The position numbers and the translations under genes are program-made. A stretch of DNA of 51,778 bases from Albidovulum sp. (GTDB lineage: Bacteria > Pseudomonadota > Alphaproteobacteria > Rhodobacterales > Rhodobacteraceae). Shown here piece after piece: positions 35,829 to 44,117 of this stretch. The stretch's first letter is position 1. Each line of letters starts with the position of its first letter. The notes under the pieces are model-generated. The model searched no databases. It was not told the DNA's origin and was given only the letters and a program-made list of their open reading frames with translations. The stretch spans positions 1 through 51,778 of the forward strand of contig NZ_WBUS01000006.1 in assembly GCF_008933605.1 (NCBI RefSeq), given 5' to 3'.

Positions 35829-36425
35829 ATGTCCGACCCGGCCCCCATCGAGCGTTTCAAGCAGGCACTGCGCGCACTCGAATCCGAGTTCGACGCGGAG
35901 CTTGCCCAGCGCCGCACCGCGCTGAGATACCGGATCGAACGCGGCCGCGTCGTCTTCGACCGCGAGGTTCTGGCGCGCCACCGCGAGGCGCGCGTCCGGC
36001 TCAGGGAGTTCCTCGCCGCCGCCCGGCCAATGGTGATCCTGACCGCGCCGGTGATCTACGCGCTGATTGTCCCGCTGGCGCTCCTCGACCTCTGCGTGAG
36101 CGTCTACCAGGCGGTCTGCTTCCCGGTCTACGGCATCGCCAAGGTGCGGCGGCGCGACCACATCGCGATGGACCGCCATCACCTCGCCTACCTGAATGCG
36201 CTGCAGAAGCTGAACTGCGCCTATTGCAGCTACGCCAACGGCCTTGTCTCCTACGTACGCGAGATCGCCGGGCGGACGGAGCAGTACTGGTGCCCGATCA
36301 AGCATGCGCGACGGGTCGCCGGGACCCACGCCAACTACCCCGACTTCACCGACTATGGGGATGCAGACGCGTTTCGGGCCGAGTCAGAGGCACTGCGCGA
36401 GACGCTGCGGCGTCCAGGCGACTGA
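35829..36425 (+). CDS. Unknown protein with central hydrophobic span and conserved-looking Cys motifs
   Basis: A 198-residue protein. Residues 1-65 are a charged, helical, Arg/Glu-rich stretch. A hydrophobic segment (about 68-100, MVILTAPVIYALIVPLALLDLC) would be one long or two short membrane helices. The C-terminal half holds NCAYCSYANGLVSYVREI near residue 130 and YWCPIKHARR near 157. The CxxC plus a third Cys and nearby His residues could bind a metal or form a disulfide. I do not recognise the family. The gene stands alone, divergent from the dehalogenase unit and convergent with fabI. The start is the ATG at 35829. Confidence 0.75.
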   Translation: MSDPAPIERFKQALRALESEFDAELAQRRTALRYRIERGRVVFDREVLARHREARVRLREFLAAARPMVILTAPVIYALIVPLALLDLCVSVYQAVCFPVYGIAKVRRRDHIAMDRHHLAYLNALQKLNCAYCSYANGLVSYVREIAGRTEQYWCPIKHARRVAGTHANYPDFTDYGDADAFRAESEALRETLRRPGD

Positions 36426-36494
36426 CGGCGCGGACGGACATGCGCCTGACGGCAGCAGGAGTTGCGAGCGCGGGCGTGGATGCCGCCGGCTGTC

Positions 36495-37283
36495 TCAGAG
36501 GTTTTCGGCCTGAGGCATCCCAAGCACGTGATAGCCGCCATCGACGCGGATGATCTCTCCGGTCGTGCAGGTGCCGAAGTCGGACAGGAGATAGACCGCA
36601 GTCCCGCCGATCGCCTCGAGCGTGGCGTTGGCGCGCAGGGGCGCGTTGGCCTCGGTGTGGCGGAAGGTCGCCCGCGCGCCGCCGATGGCGGCCCCGGCCA
36701 GCGTCTTCATCGGCCCGGGCGAGATGGCATTCACACGCACCTTCTGCGGCCCGAGGTCGTTCGCAAGATAGCGCGTTGCGCTTTCAAGCGCCGCCTTCGC
36801 GACGCCCATCACGTTGTAGTTCGGGGTGACGCGGTTCGATCCCGCGTAGGTGAGCGTCACGAGGCTGCCGCCCTCGGGCATCAGTTCGGCCGCGCGCCGG
36901 GCGACGTCGATGAAGGAATAGCAGGAGATGGCGAGCGAATTGGCGAAGTTCGCCCGGCTGGTGTTGATGAACCGGCCCGTCAGTTCGGTCTTGTCGGAAT
37001 AGGCGATCGCATGGACAAGAAAATCCATGCGGCCCCAGCGCGCCTTCAGCGCCGCGAAACAGGCGTCGAGGCTGGCGTCATCGGTCACGTCGACATCGAC
37101 GAGAAAGTCCGAACCGACCGAGGCTGCAAGCGGTTCCACACGCTTGCCGAAGGCGTCGCCCTGATAGGAGAAGGCAAGATCCGCGCCTTCCGCGGCAAGG
37201 GCCGCGGAAATTCCCCAGGCAATCGAGCGCTCGTTCGCGACGCCCATGACGAGCCCGCGCTTCCCCTTCATCAGATCGGCCAT
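36495..37283 (-). CDS. fabI: FabI, enoyl-[acyl-carrier-protein] reductase (NADH)
   Basis: A 262-residue short-chain dehydrogenase that reduces enoyl-ACP in the last step of each fatty acid elongation cycle, the target of triclosan. The N-terminal GKRGLVMGVANERSIAWGIS is the FabI cofactor motif. The active-site Tyr and Lys lie in YNVMGVAKAALES (near 155-162), and the IDVARRAAELM and VNAISPGPMKTLA segments agree. It follows fabB by 7 bp and is certainly co-transcribed with it. Confidence 0.95.
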   Translation of the reverse strand: MADLMKGKRGLVMGVANERSIAWGISAALAAEGADLAFSYQGDAFGKRVEPLAASVGSDFLVDVDVTDDASLDACFAALKARWGRMDFLVHAIAYSDKTELTGRFINTSRANFANSLAISCYSFIDVARRAAELMPEGGSLVTLTYAGSNRVTPNYNVMGVAKAALESATRYLANDLGPQKVRVNAISPGPMKTLAGAAIGGARATFRHTEANAPLRANATLEAIGGTAVYLLSDFGTCTTGEIIRVDGGYHVLGMPQAENL

Positions 37284-37290
37284 GTGTGCC

Positions 37291-38520
37291 TCACCCGTGA
37301 TACTTGCTCATCACGAGCGTAGCATTGGTGCCGCCGAAGCCGAAACTGTTCGACAGCACCGAGTCGAGTTCGACACCTTCGCGGTATCGGGTCGCGATCT
37401 CTTCCGGCCGGATCTCGGGATCCAACTCGGTGACATTCGCCGAAGCGGTGATGAAATTGCCCTTCAGCATCAGAAGCGAATAGATCGCCTCGTGCACGCC
37501 CGTCGCGCCCAGCGAATGACCGGTCAGCGATTTCGTCGAAGAGATGGGCGGCACATTACCTTCGCCGAAGATGCGGCGAACGGCCTTTACCTCGATCACG
37601 TCGCCGACCGGGGTGGAGGTGCCATGCGCGTTGATGTAGCCGATCCTGCGGTCCCTGGGCAGCGTCGAGAGCGCGACCCGCATCGAGCGTTCGCCGCCCT
37701 CGCCGGACGGGGCGACCATGTCATAGCCGTCCGAGGTTGCGCCATAGCCCGTGACCTCGGCATAAATCTTGGCACCGCGCGCCTTCGCGTGCTCGAGTTC
37801 CTCCAGCACCACGACGCCGCCGCCGCCGGCGATGACGAAGCCGTCGCGGGTGGCGTCGAAGGCGCGCGAGGCGGTCTGCGGCGTGTCGTTGTACTTGGAC
37901 GACATCGCGCCCATCGCGTCAAAGAGGCAGGAGAGCGTCCAGTCCAGCTCCTCGCCGCCGCCGGCAAAGACGATGTCCTGCTTGCCCATCTGGATCAGTT
38001 CGGTGCCGTTTCCGATGCAATGCGCGCTCGTCGAGCAGGCCGAGGTGATCGAATAGTTCACCCCCTTGATCTGGAAGGGCGTGGCAAGACAGGCGGAGTT
38101 CGTCGAAGACATGCAGCGGGTGACCATGAAGGGCCCCATCCGCTTCGGCGCGCCCTTTTCGATGACGATCTGATGGGCCTGGAAGAAGTTCGACGTGGAG
38201 GGTCCGCCGGAACCCATGACAAGGCCGGCGCGCTCGTTGGACACGTCCGAGTGTTCCAGCCCGCTGTCCGAGATCGCCTGTTCCATGGCGAGGAAGTTGT
38301 AGGCCGCGCCCGGCCCCATGAAACGCAGGTTGCGCTTGTCGATGTGGTCCTCCAGCACGATCTGCGGCATCCCGTGGACCTGGCTGCGAAAGCCGTGCTC
38401 GGCGTAATCGGGGGCGAAGACAATGCCAGAGCGGCCGGTCCGCAGGCTCGCCTCGACCTCGGCCGCGTTGTTGCCGATGGGCGACACGATCCCGATCCCG
38501 GTGATGACGACGCGGCGCAT
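37291..38520 (-). CDS. fabB: FabB, 3-oxoacyl-[acyl-carrier-protein] synthase I
   Basis: A 409-residue beta-ketoacyl-ACP synthase. The active-site Cys is in [14 protein letters not shown] (about residue 160), and the two His are in [12 protein letters not shown] and [11 protein letters not shown] (with Lys in SSTKS). Together with FabA, FabB makes the unsaturated fatty acid branch. The ATG at 38520 has AAGGAGG upstream. fabI follows downstream. fabA, which normally precedes fabB in this class of genomes, is here 2.8 kb upstream, separated by a plus-strand regulator and aldehyde dehydrogenase. Confidence 0.95.
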   Translation of the reverse strand: MRRVVITGIGIVSPIGNNAAEVEASLRTGRSGIVFAPDYAEHGFRSQVHGMPQIVLEDHIDKRNLRFMGPGAAYNFLAMEQAISDSGLEHSDVSNERAGLVMGSGGPSTSNFFQAHQIVIEKGAPKRMGPFMVTRCMSSTNSACLATPFQIKGVNYSITSACSTSAHCIGNGTELIQMGKQDIVFAGGGEELDWTLSCLFDAMGAMSSKYNDTPQTASRAFDATRDGFVIAGGGGVVVLEELEHAKARGAKIYAEVTGYGATSDGYDMVAPSGEGGERSMRVALSTLPRDRRIGYINAHGTSTPVGDVIEVKAVRRIFGEGNVPPISSTKSLTGHSLGATGVHEAIYSLLMLKGNFITASANVTELDPEIRPEEIATRYREGVELDSVLSNSFGFGGTNATLVMSKYHG

Positions 38521-38546
38521 GCGGCCTCCTTGATCCCGTTTCTGCC

Positions 38547-38575
38547 TGTCTAGGATACGGGGGTAAATGGGGCAA
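38547..38575 (-). promoter_or_regulatory. Possible promoter of fabBI
   Basis: On the minus strand TTGCCC (38575-38570), 17 bases, TAGACA (38552-38547). Spacing is ideal and the hexamers are fair. It would let fabBI be expressed apart from fabA. Confidence 0.4.
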
Positions 38576-38673
38576 GCGGATAGCGCCGCCAGATTCCGCC
38601 GGGTGATCGGCGCACAGGTGTCGTTGCGCGGCGCTTCGGTTCTGATTACCGTGATCGCAGGGAGGATCCGGCC

Positions 38674-39627
38674 GTGCGGGACAGGCGTCACGTGGACAGG
38701 GTGATAACAGCCGTCAACTCGCCGTCCGCAGCCGCGCATTCGTCTCTGGCAGCTTCCTGGCGGCGGTCTGCGACACGACACGGGCTCGACCCGTCCGACG
38801 ACCGCCTGGACGAGCGGCTGGGTCAGGCCGATATCAAGCGCCGGCTCGGGCGGCTCGAGCGGTTCATGCACATCGCCACGCCGAGGCTCGACCATCTCTT
38901 CGGGCTGGTCGGTGTTTCGGGATGCGGCGTGTTCCTGACCGACGAAACCGGCCTCGTGCTCGACCGGCGCGTGGCGGATGCCGACGCGACCGCCTTTGAT
39001 CATTGGGGCCTGGGCGTCGGGACGGACTGGAGCGAAGCCAGCGAGGGCACGAACGGCATCGGTACTTGCCTTGCCGAGAAACGCCGCGTCACCATCCACC
39101 GCGATGAGCATTTCTTCGTGCGCAACATCGGGATGAGCTGTCTCGACGCCCCGATCTTCGGTCCGGAAGGCGAGCTCGTGGCCGCACTTGACGTGTCGTC
39201 GGCCCGTGCCGACCAAACCGAGGCCTACAACAGGCTGATCGGCGCGATGGTGGCGCAGGCCGCGCAGGCGATCGAGGCCGATTTCTTTCGCGCCAGCTTT
39301 CCCGGCGCACGGATCGTTGTCGCGGACCGGGACCATGGCGACGGGTCGGTGCTTCTGGCGGTGGACGGCGATGACCTGGTGGTAGGCGCCACGCGGGGTG
39401 CGCGGCGCACCTTCGGGCTGGAGCCGAACGGCACCCTGAAGGTGCGGCCCGCCGCAGACGTTCTGGGCCGCGGCGACGGACCCTCCGGGTTCGAGAAAGC
39501 CGAGCGTGCCGCGGTGATTCGCGCGCTGGCGCGGGCCGATGGCAACGTTTCAAGGGCCGCCCGGGGCCTTGGGATCGGCCGGGCAACGCTGTATCGGCGC
39601 ATGAAGCGCCTGGGCCTCGGCGGATAA
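38674..39627 (+). CDS. AcoR-like transcriptional regulator (GAF plus Fis-type HTH, no AAA+ domain)
   Basis: A 317-residue protein. The N-terminal part ([18 protein letters not shown]) is the usual beginning of AcoR-type activators. A GAF sensor covers about 70-195, including [20 protein letters not shown]. The C-terminal HTH (about 275-317, [20 protein letters not shown]) is of the Fis class. The sigma-54-contacting AAA+ domain is absent, so it probably acts with ordinary sigma factors. The GTG at 38674 has GGAGG eight bases upstream. The aldehyde dehydrogenase follows after 128 bp, with palindromes between, so this is its likely regulator. Confidence 0.86.
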   Translation: MRDRRHVDRVITAVNSPSAAAHSSLAASWRRSATRHGLDPSDDRLDERLGQADIKRRLGRLERFMHIATPRLDHLFGLVGVSGCGVFLTDETGLVLDRRVADADATAFDHWGLGVGTDWSEASEGTNGIGTCLAEKRRVTIHRDEHFFVRNIGMSCLDAPIFGPEGELVAALDVSSARADQTEAYNRLIGAMVAQAAQAIEADFFRASFPGARIVVADRDHGDGSVLLAVDGDDLVVGATRGARRTFGLEPNGTLKVRPAADVLGRGDGPSGFEKAERAAVIRALARADGNVSRAARGLGIGRATLYRRMKRLGLGG

Positions 39628-39636
39628 CATCCCGAC

Positions 39637-39674
39637 CTGTCTCAGAACTGAGACAGTCGGTTCCGGCGGAACCG
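39637..39674 (+). promoter_or_regulatory. Tandem palindromes upstream of the aldehyde dehydrogenase gene
   Basis: CTGTCTCAG-AA-CTGAGACAG (39637-39656) is a perfect palindrome with 9-bp arms. One base later CGGTTCC-GGC-GGAACCG (39658-39674) is another with 7-bp arms. They lie 10 bp after the regulator stop and about 80-120 bp before aldB, the expected place for a dimeric regulator's binding sites. No T-run follows, which argues against a simple terminator. Confidence 0.55.
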
Positions 39675-39755
39675 GTCGGCAGGGCTGACGCGCCGGCTGC
39701 CCCATCCGATGTTCTTGTCGGCCGGGCGGAGGACCCGGACTTCAGGAGGAACACC

Positions 39756-41276
39756 ATGAACGAATTGACGCAGATCGCGGGCGAATACCGATCGCCCTTC
39801 AAGACCCGCTACGACAACTTCATTGGCGGTCGCTTCGTCCCGCCGGTGGCGGGAACCTATTTCGACAACATCACGCCGATCACGGGCGCGGTGGTCTGCG
39901 AAGTCGCCAGGTCCGGCGCCGCAGATGTCGAGCGCGCGCTCGATGCGGCCCATGCCGCCCGGGAAGCCTGGGGCACGACCTCGGCCGCGGATCGCTCGAA
40001 CATCCTTCTGAGGATCGCCGACCGCATGGAAGAGAACCTCGACCTGCTGGCGCAGGCAGAGACCTGGGACAACGGCAAGCCCATCCGCGAGACGACGGCG
40101 GCCGACATCCCGTTGTCGATCGACCATTTCCGTTACTTCGCCGGTGTGCTGCGCGGCCAGGAAGGCACCATGTCGGAGATCGACGCCGACACCGTCGCCT
40201 ATCATTTCCACGAACCGCTCGGCGTGGTCGGCCAGATCATCCCGTGGAACTTCTCGATCCTCATGGCGGCGTGGAAACTGGCGCCCGCACTCGCGGCGGG
40301 CAACTGCGTCGTGCTGAAGCCCGCGGAACAGACTCCGGCGGCGATCATGGTGCTTGTCGAACTCATCGCCGACCTCTTGCCCGACGGCGTGCTGAACGTC
40401 GTGAATGGAATGGGCCCGGAGGTCGGCGCCCCGCTGGCCACGAGCCCCCGGATCGCCAAGATCGCCTTCACCGGCTCGACCGAGACCGGCCGGATCATCA
40501 TGAAGGCCGCGACCGAGAACCTGATACCGGTCACGCTGGAACTGGGCGGGAAGTCCCCGAACATCTTTTTCTCGGACGTGATGGCCGCAGACGATGCCTT
40601 CCTCGACAAGGCGGTCGAAGGCTTTGTGCTGTTCGCGTTCAATCAGGGCGAAGTCTGCACGTGTCCGTCGCGCGCGCTGATCCAGGAAGACATCTACGAA
40701 GCGTTCATCGCGCGCGCCATCGAGCGGGTGAAGGCGATCAAGCAGGGCGATCCGCGCGACATGTCGACGATGGTCGGCGCCCAGGCAAGCCGGGAACAGC
40801 AGGACAAGATCCTGTCGTATCTCAGCATCGGTCGCGCGGAAGGCGCGCAGGTGCTGGTGGGCGGTGATGCGGCGCACTTCAAGGGGGATCTGTCGGGCGG
40901 ATTCTACATCCAGCCGACCATTCTCAAGGGCCACAACAAGATGCGGGTGTTCCAGGAGGAGATCTTTGGCCCCGTGGTCTCGGTCACGACGTTCCGGACC
41001 GAAGACGAGGCGCTGCAGATCGCGAACGACACGATTTACGGCCTCGGGGCAGGTGTATGGACGCGCGACGGTACCCGCGCCTACCGCTTCGGTCGCGCCA
41101 TCGAAGCCGGCAGGGTCTGGGTCAACAACTACCACGCCTATCCGGCGCATTCGGCCTTTGGCGGCTACAAGCAGTCCGGCATCGGGCGGGAGACGCACAA
41201 GATGATGCTCGACCATTACCAGCAGACCAAGAACATTCTGGTCAGCTATAACCCGAACAAGCTCGGGTTCTTCTGA
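39756..41276 (+). CDS. Aldehyde dehydrogenase (AldB/ExaC type)
   Basis: A 506-residue NAD(P)-dependent enzyme. The catalytic Glu is in [10 protein letters not shown] (about 262) and the Cys in [11 protein letters not shown] (about 300). The cofactor-binding FTGSTETGR and [18 protein letters not shown] are present. The extended N-terminus ([19 protein letters not shown]) and the C-terminal YNPNKLGFF are typical of the acetaldehyde dehydrogenases AldB/ExaC/AcoD, which work in ethanol or acetoin breakdown. CAGGAGG precedes the ATG. The AcoR-like gene upstream is its likely regulator. Confidence 0.93.
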   Translation: MNELTQIAGEYRSPFKTRYDNFIGGRFVPPVAGTYFDNITPITGAVVCEVARSGAADVERALDAAHAAREAWGTTSAADRSNILLRIADRMEENLDLLAQAETWDNGKPIRETTAADIPLSIDHFRYFAGVLRGQEGTMSEIDADTVAYHFHEPLGVVGQIIPWNFSILMAAWKLAPALAAGNCVVLKPAEQTPAAIMVLVELIADLLPDGVLNVVNGMGPEVGAPLATSPRIAKIAFTGSTETGRIIMKAATENLIPVTLELGGKSPNIFFSDVMAADDAFLDKAVEGFVLFAFNQGEVCTCPSRALIQEDIYEAFIARAIERVKAIKQGDPRDMSTMVGAQASREQQDKILSYLSIGRAEGAQVLVGGDAAHFKGDLSGGFYIQPTILKGHNKMRVFQEEIFGPVVSVTTFRTEDEALQIANDTIYGLGAGVWTRDGTRAYRFGRAIEAGRVWVNNYHAYPAHSAFGGYKQSGIGRETHKMMLDHYQQTKNILVSYNPNKLGFF

Positions 41277-41296
41277 CCCATGGCGTGAAACAGCGC

Positions 41297-41321
41297 GCGG
41301 CGGCCCCATTCGGGCCGCCGC
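41297..41321. terminator. GC-rich hairpin between convergent aldehyde dehydrogenase and fabA genes
   Basis: GCGGCGGCCC (41297-41306) and GGGCCGCCGC (41312-41321) form a perfect 10-bp stem with a five-base loop. It lacks a T-run on the plus strand, with a TTT eight bases on in the minus direction. It probably separates both convergent units. Confidence 0.5.
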
Positions 41322-41349
41322 CCAGCTCTCGGCACGCGCGCCCTTCGCG

Positions 41350-41859
41350 TCACACCTCGCTCAGCGCGACCTTCATGTCCTTCACGAGATAGATGGTCTC
41401 GCCATCCGCTTCCACCCGGCCATCGGCCACACCCATGGTCAGGCGACGGGTCTGTACCGCCTTGGTGAAATCCACGTAGTAGGTCAGCATCCTGCGGTCG
41501 GGCCGCACCATGCCGGTGAGCTTCACTTCGCCCACGCCCAGCGCATAGCCGCGCCCCTGCCAGCCGCGCCAGCCGAGGTTGAACCCGGTGAGTTGCCAGA
41601 GCCCGTCAAGCCCGAGGCAGCCGGGCATGATGGGGTTGCCGGGGAAATGACACTCGAAGAACCAGAGGTCCGGACGAATGTCGAATTCGGCAACGACGTG
41701 ACCCTTGCCATGCTCTCCGCCGTCGGCCGAGATGTCCGTGATCCGGTCCATCATCAGCATCGGCGGCGCCGGGAGCTGGGCATTGCCGGGTCCGAACAGT
41801 TCTCCCCGCGCGCATTTGAGGAGTTCTTCCCGCTCGAACCTCGTCGGATAACTCGCCAT
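41350..41859 (-). CDS. fabA: FabA, 3-hydroxydecanoyl-[acyl-carrier-protein] dehydratase/isomerase
   Basis: A 169-residue hot-dog-fold enzyme that makes the cis double bond needed for unsaturated fatty acids. The catalytic His and Asp are in [20 protein letters not shown] (His at about residue 70, Asp at 84). The ATG at 41859 ([19 protein letters not shown]) gives the normal N-terminus, with AGGCGG just upstream; the longer open frame is not conserved sequence. It is divergent from irr, as in other Rhodobacterales, but separated from fabB and fabI. Confidence 0.95.
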   Translation of the reverse strand: MASYPTRFEREELLKCARGELFGPGNAQLPAPPMLMMDRITDISADGGEHGKGHVVAEFDIRPDLWFFECHFPGNPIMPGCLGLDGLWQLTGFNLGWRGWQGRGYALGVGEVKLTGMVRPDRRMLTYYVDFTKAVQTRRLTMGVADGRVEADGETIYLVKDMKVALSEV

Positions 41860-41895
41860 TCCGCCTGCCCCTCGTCGGCTGCACATTTCCGACCC

Positions 41896-41923
41896 TCTAT
41901 CATCCGGCTCCGCCACAGGGCAA
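41896..41923 (-). promoter_or_regulatory. Possible fabA promoter
   Basis: On the minus strand TTGCCC (41923-41918), 16 bases, GATAGA (41901-41896). The match is moderate, and the position 37 bp before the fabA ATG is suitable. Confidence 0.35.
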
Positions 41924-41956
41924 GGCCACTGCCGGGCCGCCATCGTGCGAAACGGA

Positions 41957-41986
41957 TTGAATTTCCGCCCAACTCCGGCCTATAAA
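41957..41986 (+). promoter_or_regulatory. irr promoter
   Basis: TTGAAT (41957-41962), 18 bases, TATAAA (41981-41986). Both hexamers are close to consensus. Transcription would begin near 41993, 23 bases before the irr GTG. No clear iron-control element was seen around it. Confidence 0.6.
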
Positions 41987-42015
41987 ACGACCCTGAGGCA
42001 GAGAATGGAGCGGCA

Positions 42016-42459
42016 GTGGCGCAAGCGGCTATCGAGACGGTGACGGATCAGATTGCCTCGGCGCGCGGGGCGCGCTGGCTCACGCGGGCAGGGCTGAGGC
42101 CGACGCGCCAGCGGCTGGTGCTTGCCACGCTCCTCGTGGGCGACGGTCAGAACCGCCATGTGACCGCAGAAAGCCTGCATGCAGCCGCCACCGCGTCGGG
42201 CGAGCCGGTGTCGCTGGCGACCGTCTACAACACGCTCAGGGCCTTCTGCGAGGCCGGGCTCATCAACGAGATCTCGGTTGACGGCAGCCGTAGCTATTTC
42301 GACACGAGGCTCGACGATCATCCGCATTTCTTCTGGGAAGAAGAGGGTCGCCTGGTGGATGCCCCGGCGGAGGATCTGAAGATCGCGCGCCTTCCCGACC
42401 TGCCGGAAGGGGCAGAGCTTGCGCGGGTCGACGTGGTCATCCGCCTGAAGCGCTGCTGA
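42016..42459 (+). CDS. irr: Irr, iron-responsive Fur-family regulator
   Basis: A 147-residue Fur-superfamily protein. A winged-helix domain (GLRPTRQRLVLATLL to SLATVYNTLRAFCEAGLI) is followed by a short dimer domain with DDHPHFFWEEEGR, the His-rich segment typical of Irr rather than Fur. Fur's C-terminal Cys pairs are missing; a single Cys ends the chain. Irr responds to haem status and controls iron and haem genes in alphaproteobacteria. No N-terminal haem-regulatory Cys-Pro motif is seen. The start is a GTG with GGAG upstream. Irr divergent from fabA is a known arrangement. Confidence 0.9.
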   Translation: MAQAAIETVTDQIASARGARWLTRAGLRPTRQRLVLATLLVGDGQNRHVTAESLHAAATASGEPVSLATVYNTLRAFCEAGLINEISVDGSRSYFDTRLDDHPHFFWEEEGRLVDAPAEDLKIARLPDLPEGAELARVDVVIRLKRC

Positions 42460-42538
42460 TCATCCGGGGCAAGCTTGCGCTCCTGCCCGCGACGGGCACG
42501 CATCCAACACTGGAGCCTAAGCCGCAGCGGGAAGCCGA

Positions 42539-42571
42539 CGCGCCCCCGGCCTGGGGTTGGCCGGGGGCGCG
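42539..42571. terminator. Strong GC hairpin between irr and the DUF1127 gene
   Basis: CGCGCCCCCGGC (42539-42550) and GCCGGGGGCGCG (42560-42571) form a perfect 12-bp stem with a nine-base loop. No T-run follows on either strand. Two further inverted repeats lie beside it: GCGTG-N6-CACGC (about 42575-42590) and GGACC-N14-GGTCC (about 42598-42621). The region converges from irr (plus) and DUF1127 (minus), so it may end both transcripts. Confidence 0.5.
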
Positions 42572-42678
42572 GGGGCGTGGGAATTCACGCGGGAAAGGAC
42601 CAACCGGTCGGAAGCGGTCCGGCTTGATCGGGAAAGGGCTTTGGTTCGAAAGGACTTGCTGAAAGGTGGGGTGTCGGT

Positions 42679-42882
42679 TCAACGGATGCCGGTGATGTCC
42701 TCCAGATCCCCACGGGTGAGGCCGATGTCGCGCAGCAGCCGGTCGTCCAGGTCGGAAAGCCCGCGGATCGAACGCGCGACCGCGCGCCGTTGCTGGCGGG
42801 CCTCGAACCAGTCGCCCAGAAGCGCGAACAGGCGTGTGCTTCGGCGCTCTGTCGGTGCGGGGAAGAGGAATGTCTCGCTCAT
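42679..42882 (-). CDS. DUF1127 small basic protein
   Basis: A 67-residue, Arg-rich protein. The C-terminal part (ARSIRGLSDLDDRLLRDIGL, then TRGDLEDITGIR) is the DUF1127 motif. In Rhodobacter a DUF1127 protein (CcaF1) binds RNA and is linked to maturation of small RNAs encoded in its own 3' region. Two adjacent ATGs (42885 and 42882) are possible; the second has AAGGA at a better distance. The 3' region contains several hairpins (see 42539-42571). The divergent XRE regulator gene lies upstream, with operator-like repeats between. Confidence 0.85.
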   Translation of the reverse strand: MSETFLFPAPTERRSTRLFALLGDWFEARQQRRAVARSIRGLSDLDDRLLRDIGLTRGDLEDITGIR

Positions 42883-43222
42883 CATGTTTCCTTCACTCCT
42901 GAAATGCTTTCGTGCTCGCTCGGGGCTCCGACCCGCAAAATATCCGGGACCGGCCTGTCTTGGGTCTTGGCGCTCTCCGGTCAAAACCCGGCTGGCGTCA
43001 TCTCCGGCAGTTGACGGGATGGGACCTGAAAGAACGTGTCCCGGCCGAGCGAACAATCGTTACTGGAATGTCGAGACTTGTAACGTTTCTTTCAGAATAT
43101 GTCCGTTGCATCGGCTGGCATGACGTTGCGTCATCATGCAATCCGTTGCAAATTGTTGCATGCTATGGGCCTGAGGGGAGCGCGATGCCTCGGCGGGCCC
43201 GGACGGTGGAGCGTGCAGCACC
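42883..43222. other. Intergenic control region between DUF1127 and the XRE regulator
   Basis: These 340 bases contain no credible gene on either strand. The half near the XRE gene holds phased GTTGCA repeats (43105-43160). The other half, the DUF1127 leader, shows no promoter I would trust; TTGACC-N17-AGACAG on the minus strand (42980s to 42950s) has a poor -10. Confidence 0.5.
43105..43169 (+). promoter_or_regulatory. Helically phased GTTGCR repeats before the XRE regulator gene
   Basis: GTTGCA or GTTGCG occurs at 43105-43110, 43125-43130, 43145-43150 and 43155-43160: spacings of 20, 20 and 10 bp, so all four face the same side of the helix. The second copy is the centre of a perfect palindrome, ATGACG-TTG-CGTCAT (43120-43134). 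An extended -10, TGCTATGGG, follows at 43161-43169. This looks like a multi-site operator for the downstream regulator itself. Confidence 0.55.
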
Positions 43223-44107
43223 ATGATGAAGGAAACAACCGCCCGTCTCGGCGAGCGGCTTAGCCTAGCTCTCAAGACGATCAACGTGTCGCCTGCGGCG
43301 CTCGGCGCCGCTGTCGGCGTGGACAAGTCCGTCGTCTCCCGCTGGCTGTCTGGAAAGGTCCGGCCGAGCGGTCACAACCTGACCCGGATCGCGGTGGAGA
43401 TCGCGCGGCACCGGCCCGGATTCTCCACGCTCGCCTTGGAGGGGTCTGACGAGGAGTTCCGCCGTGCGCTCGACCTTGCGGTACAGGGCGTGGCAAGCGG
43501 GGCCGCGCAGGGCCCGCCCGGGGACCCGTCGGTTCTGCCGATCCCCTACGACCTGGTGAACGCGTCCCGTAACGAGGTCGCGCGGCGCGGGGACGAGTAC
43601 TTCGGCCATTACGACGTCCATTACTGGTCCTTCACCCAGCCGGGCCGGATCGCACGTCTCGCGCTGATGCTCAGGCCCGCGCAGGGGCTGATCGAGGCAC
43701 GCTACGGCGCCCGCGGGTTCGAGTTCCGCGGCTGGGCCCTTCTCCTGCAGAACCGGCTTTATATTCAGTTGGCCGAACTGCGCCACGACGCGATGCTCTA
43801 CTTGGTCACGAACGCCGGTCAGCAGCCGAGGGCTGCGCTGATCAGCGGCATCATCCTCGGACCCAGCGACGGCAACCTCATGCCCACCGCATCGGGCGTG
43901 ATCCTGACGCGCGCGGGCGAGATCGAGGGCCGGATCGATGCGGACGACCGCGCCTTCGAGGCACGCGCAGACGGCGACCCCTTCGCGGGCGGCGACGCCA
44001 CCCCGGCGACCGTCCGCGATCTGCTCGAATCGCTCCGGCCGGGCGGTGCAGGCGCGGCCCAATGGCTGTTCCGGGTGAACTATCTGGACGGCGGTAAGGG
44101 ACTTTAG
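43223..44107 (+). CDS. XRE-type HTH regulator with unassigned C-terminal domain
   Basis: A 294-residue protein. Residues about 8-65 form an XRE/Cro helix-turn-helix (SPAALGAAVGVDKSVVSRWL). The rest (about 105-285) is an alpha/beta domain I cannot assign. It has a DEYFGHYDVHYWSFTQPGRI segment and a middle part (EFRGWALLLQNRLYIQLAEL) that look like a ligand-sensing or dimerising unit. No signal peptide or membrane span is present. Two ATGs in a row (43223, 43226) are possible starts. Phased GTTGCR repeats just upstream suggest autoregulation. The convergent neighbour ends 10 bp away. Confidence 0.8.
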   Translation: MMKETTARLGERLSLALKTINVSPAALGAAVGVDKSVVSRWLSGKVRPSGHNLTRIAVEIARHRPGFSTLALEGSDEEFRRALDLAVQGVASGAAQGPPGDPSVLPIPYDLVNASRNEVARRGDEYFGHYDVHYWSFTQPGRIARLALMLRPAQGLIEARYGARGFEFRGWALLLQNRLYIQLAELRHDAMLYLVTNAGQQPRAALISGIILGPSDGNLMPTASGVILTRAGEIEGRIDADDRAFEARADGDPFAGGDATPATVRDLLESLRPGGAGAAQWLFRVNYLDGGKGL

Positions 44108-44117
44108 GCGGTGCCTG

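Noticed and set aside
39675-39755. Sigma-54 promoter for the aldehyde dehydrogenase gene
   Set aside because: No GG-N10-GC pattern resembling TGGCAC-N5-TTGC was seen, and the adjacent regulator lacks the AAA+ domain needed to activate sigma-54.
41297-41321. Standard rho-independent terminator of the aldehyde dehydrogenase gene
   Set aside because: The stem is perfect, but no T-run follows on the plus strand; it is listed only as a hairpin with reduced confidence.
42960-43020. Heat-shock or housekeeping promoter for the DUF1127 gene
   Set aside because: TTGACC is present on the minus strand but no acceptable -10 stands at 16-18 bases.
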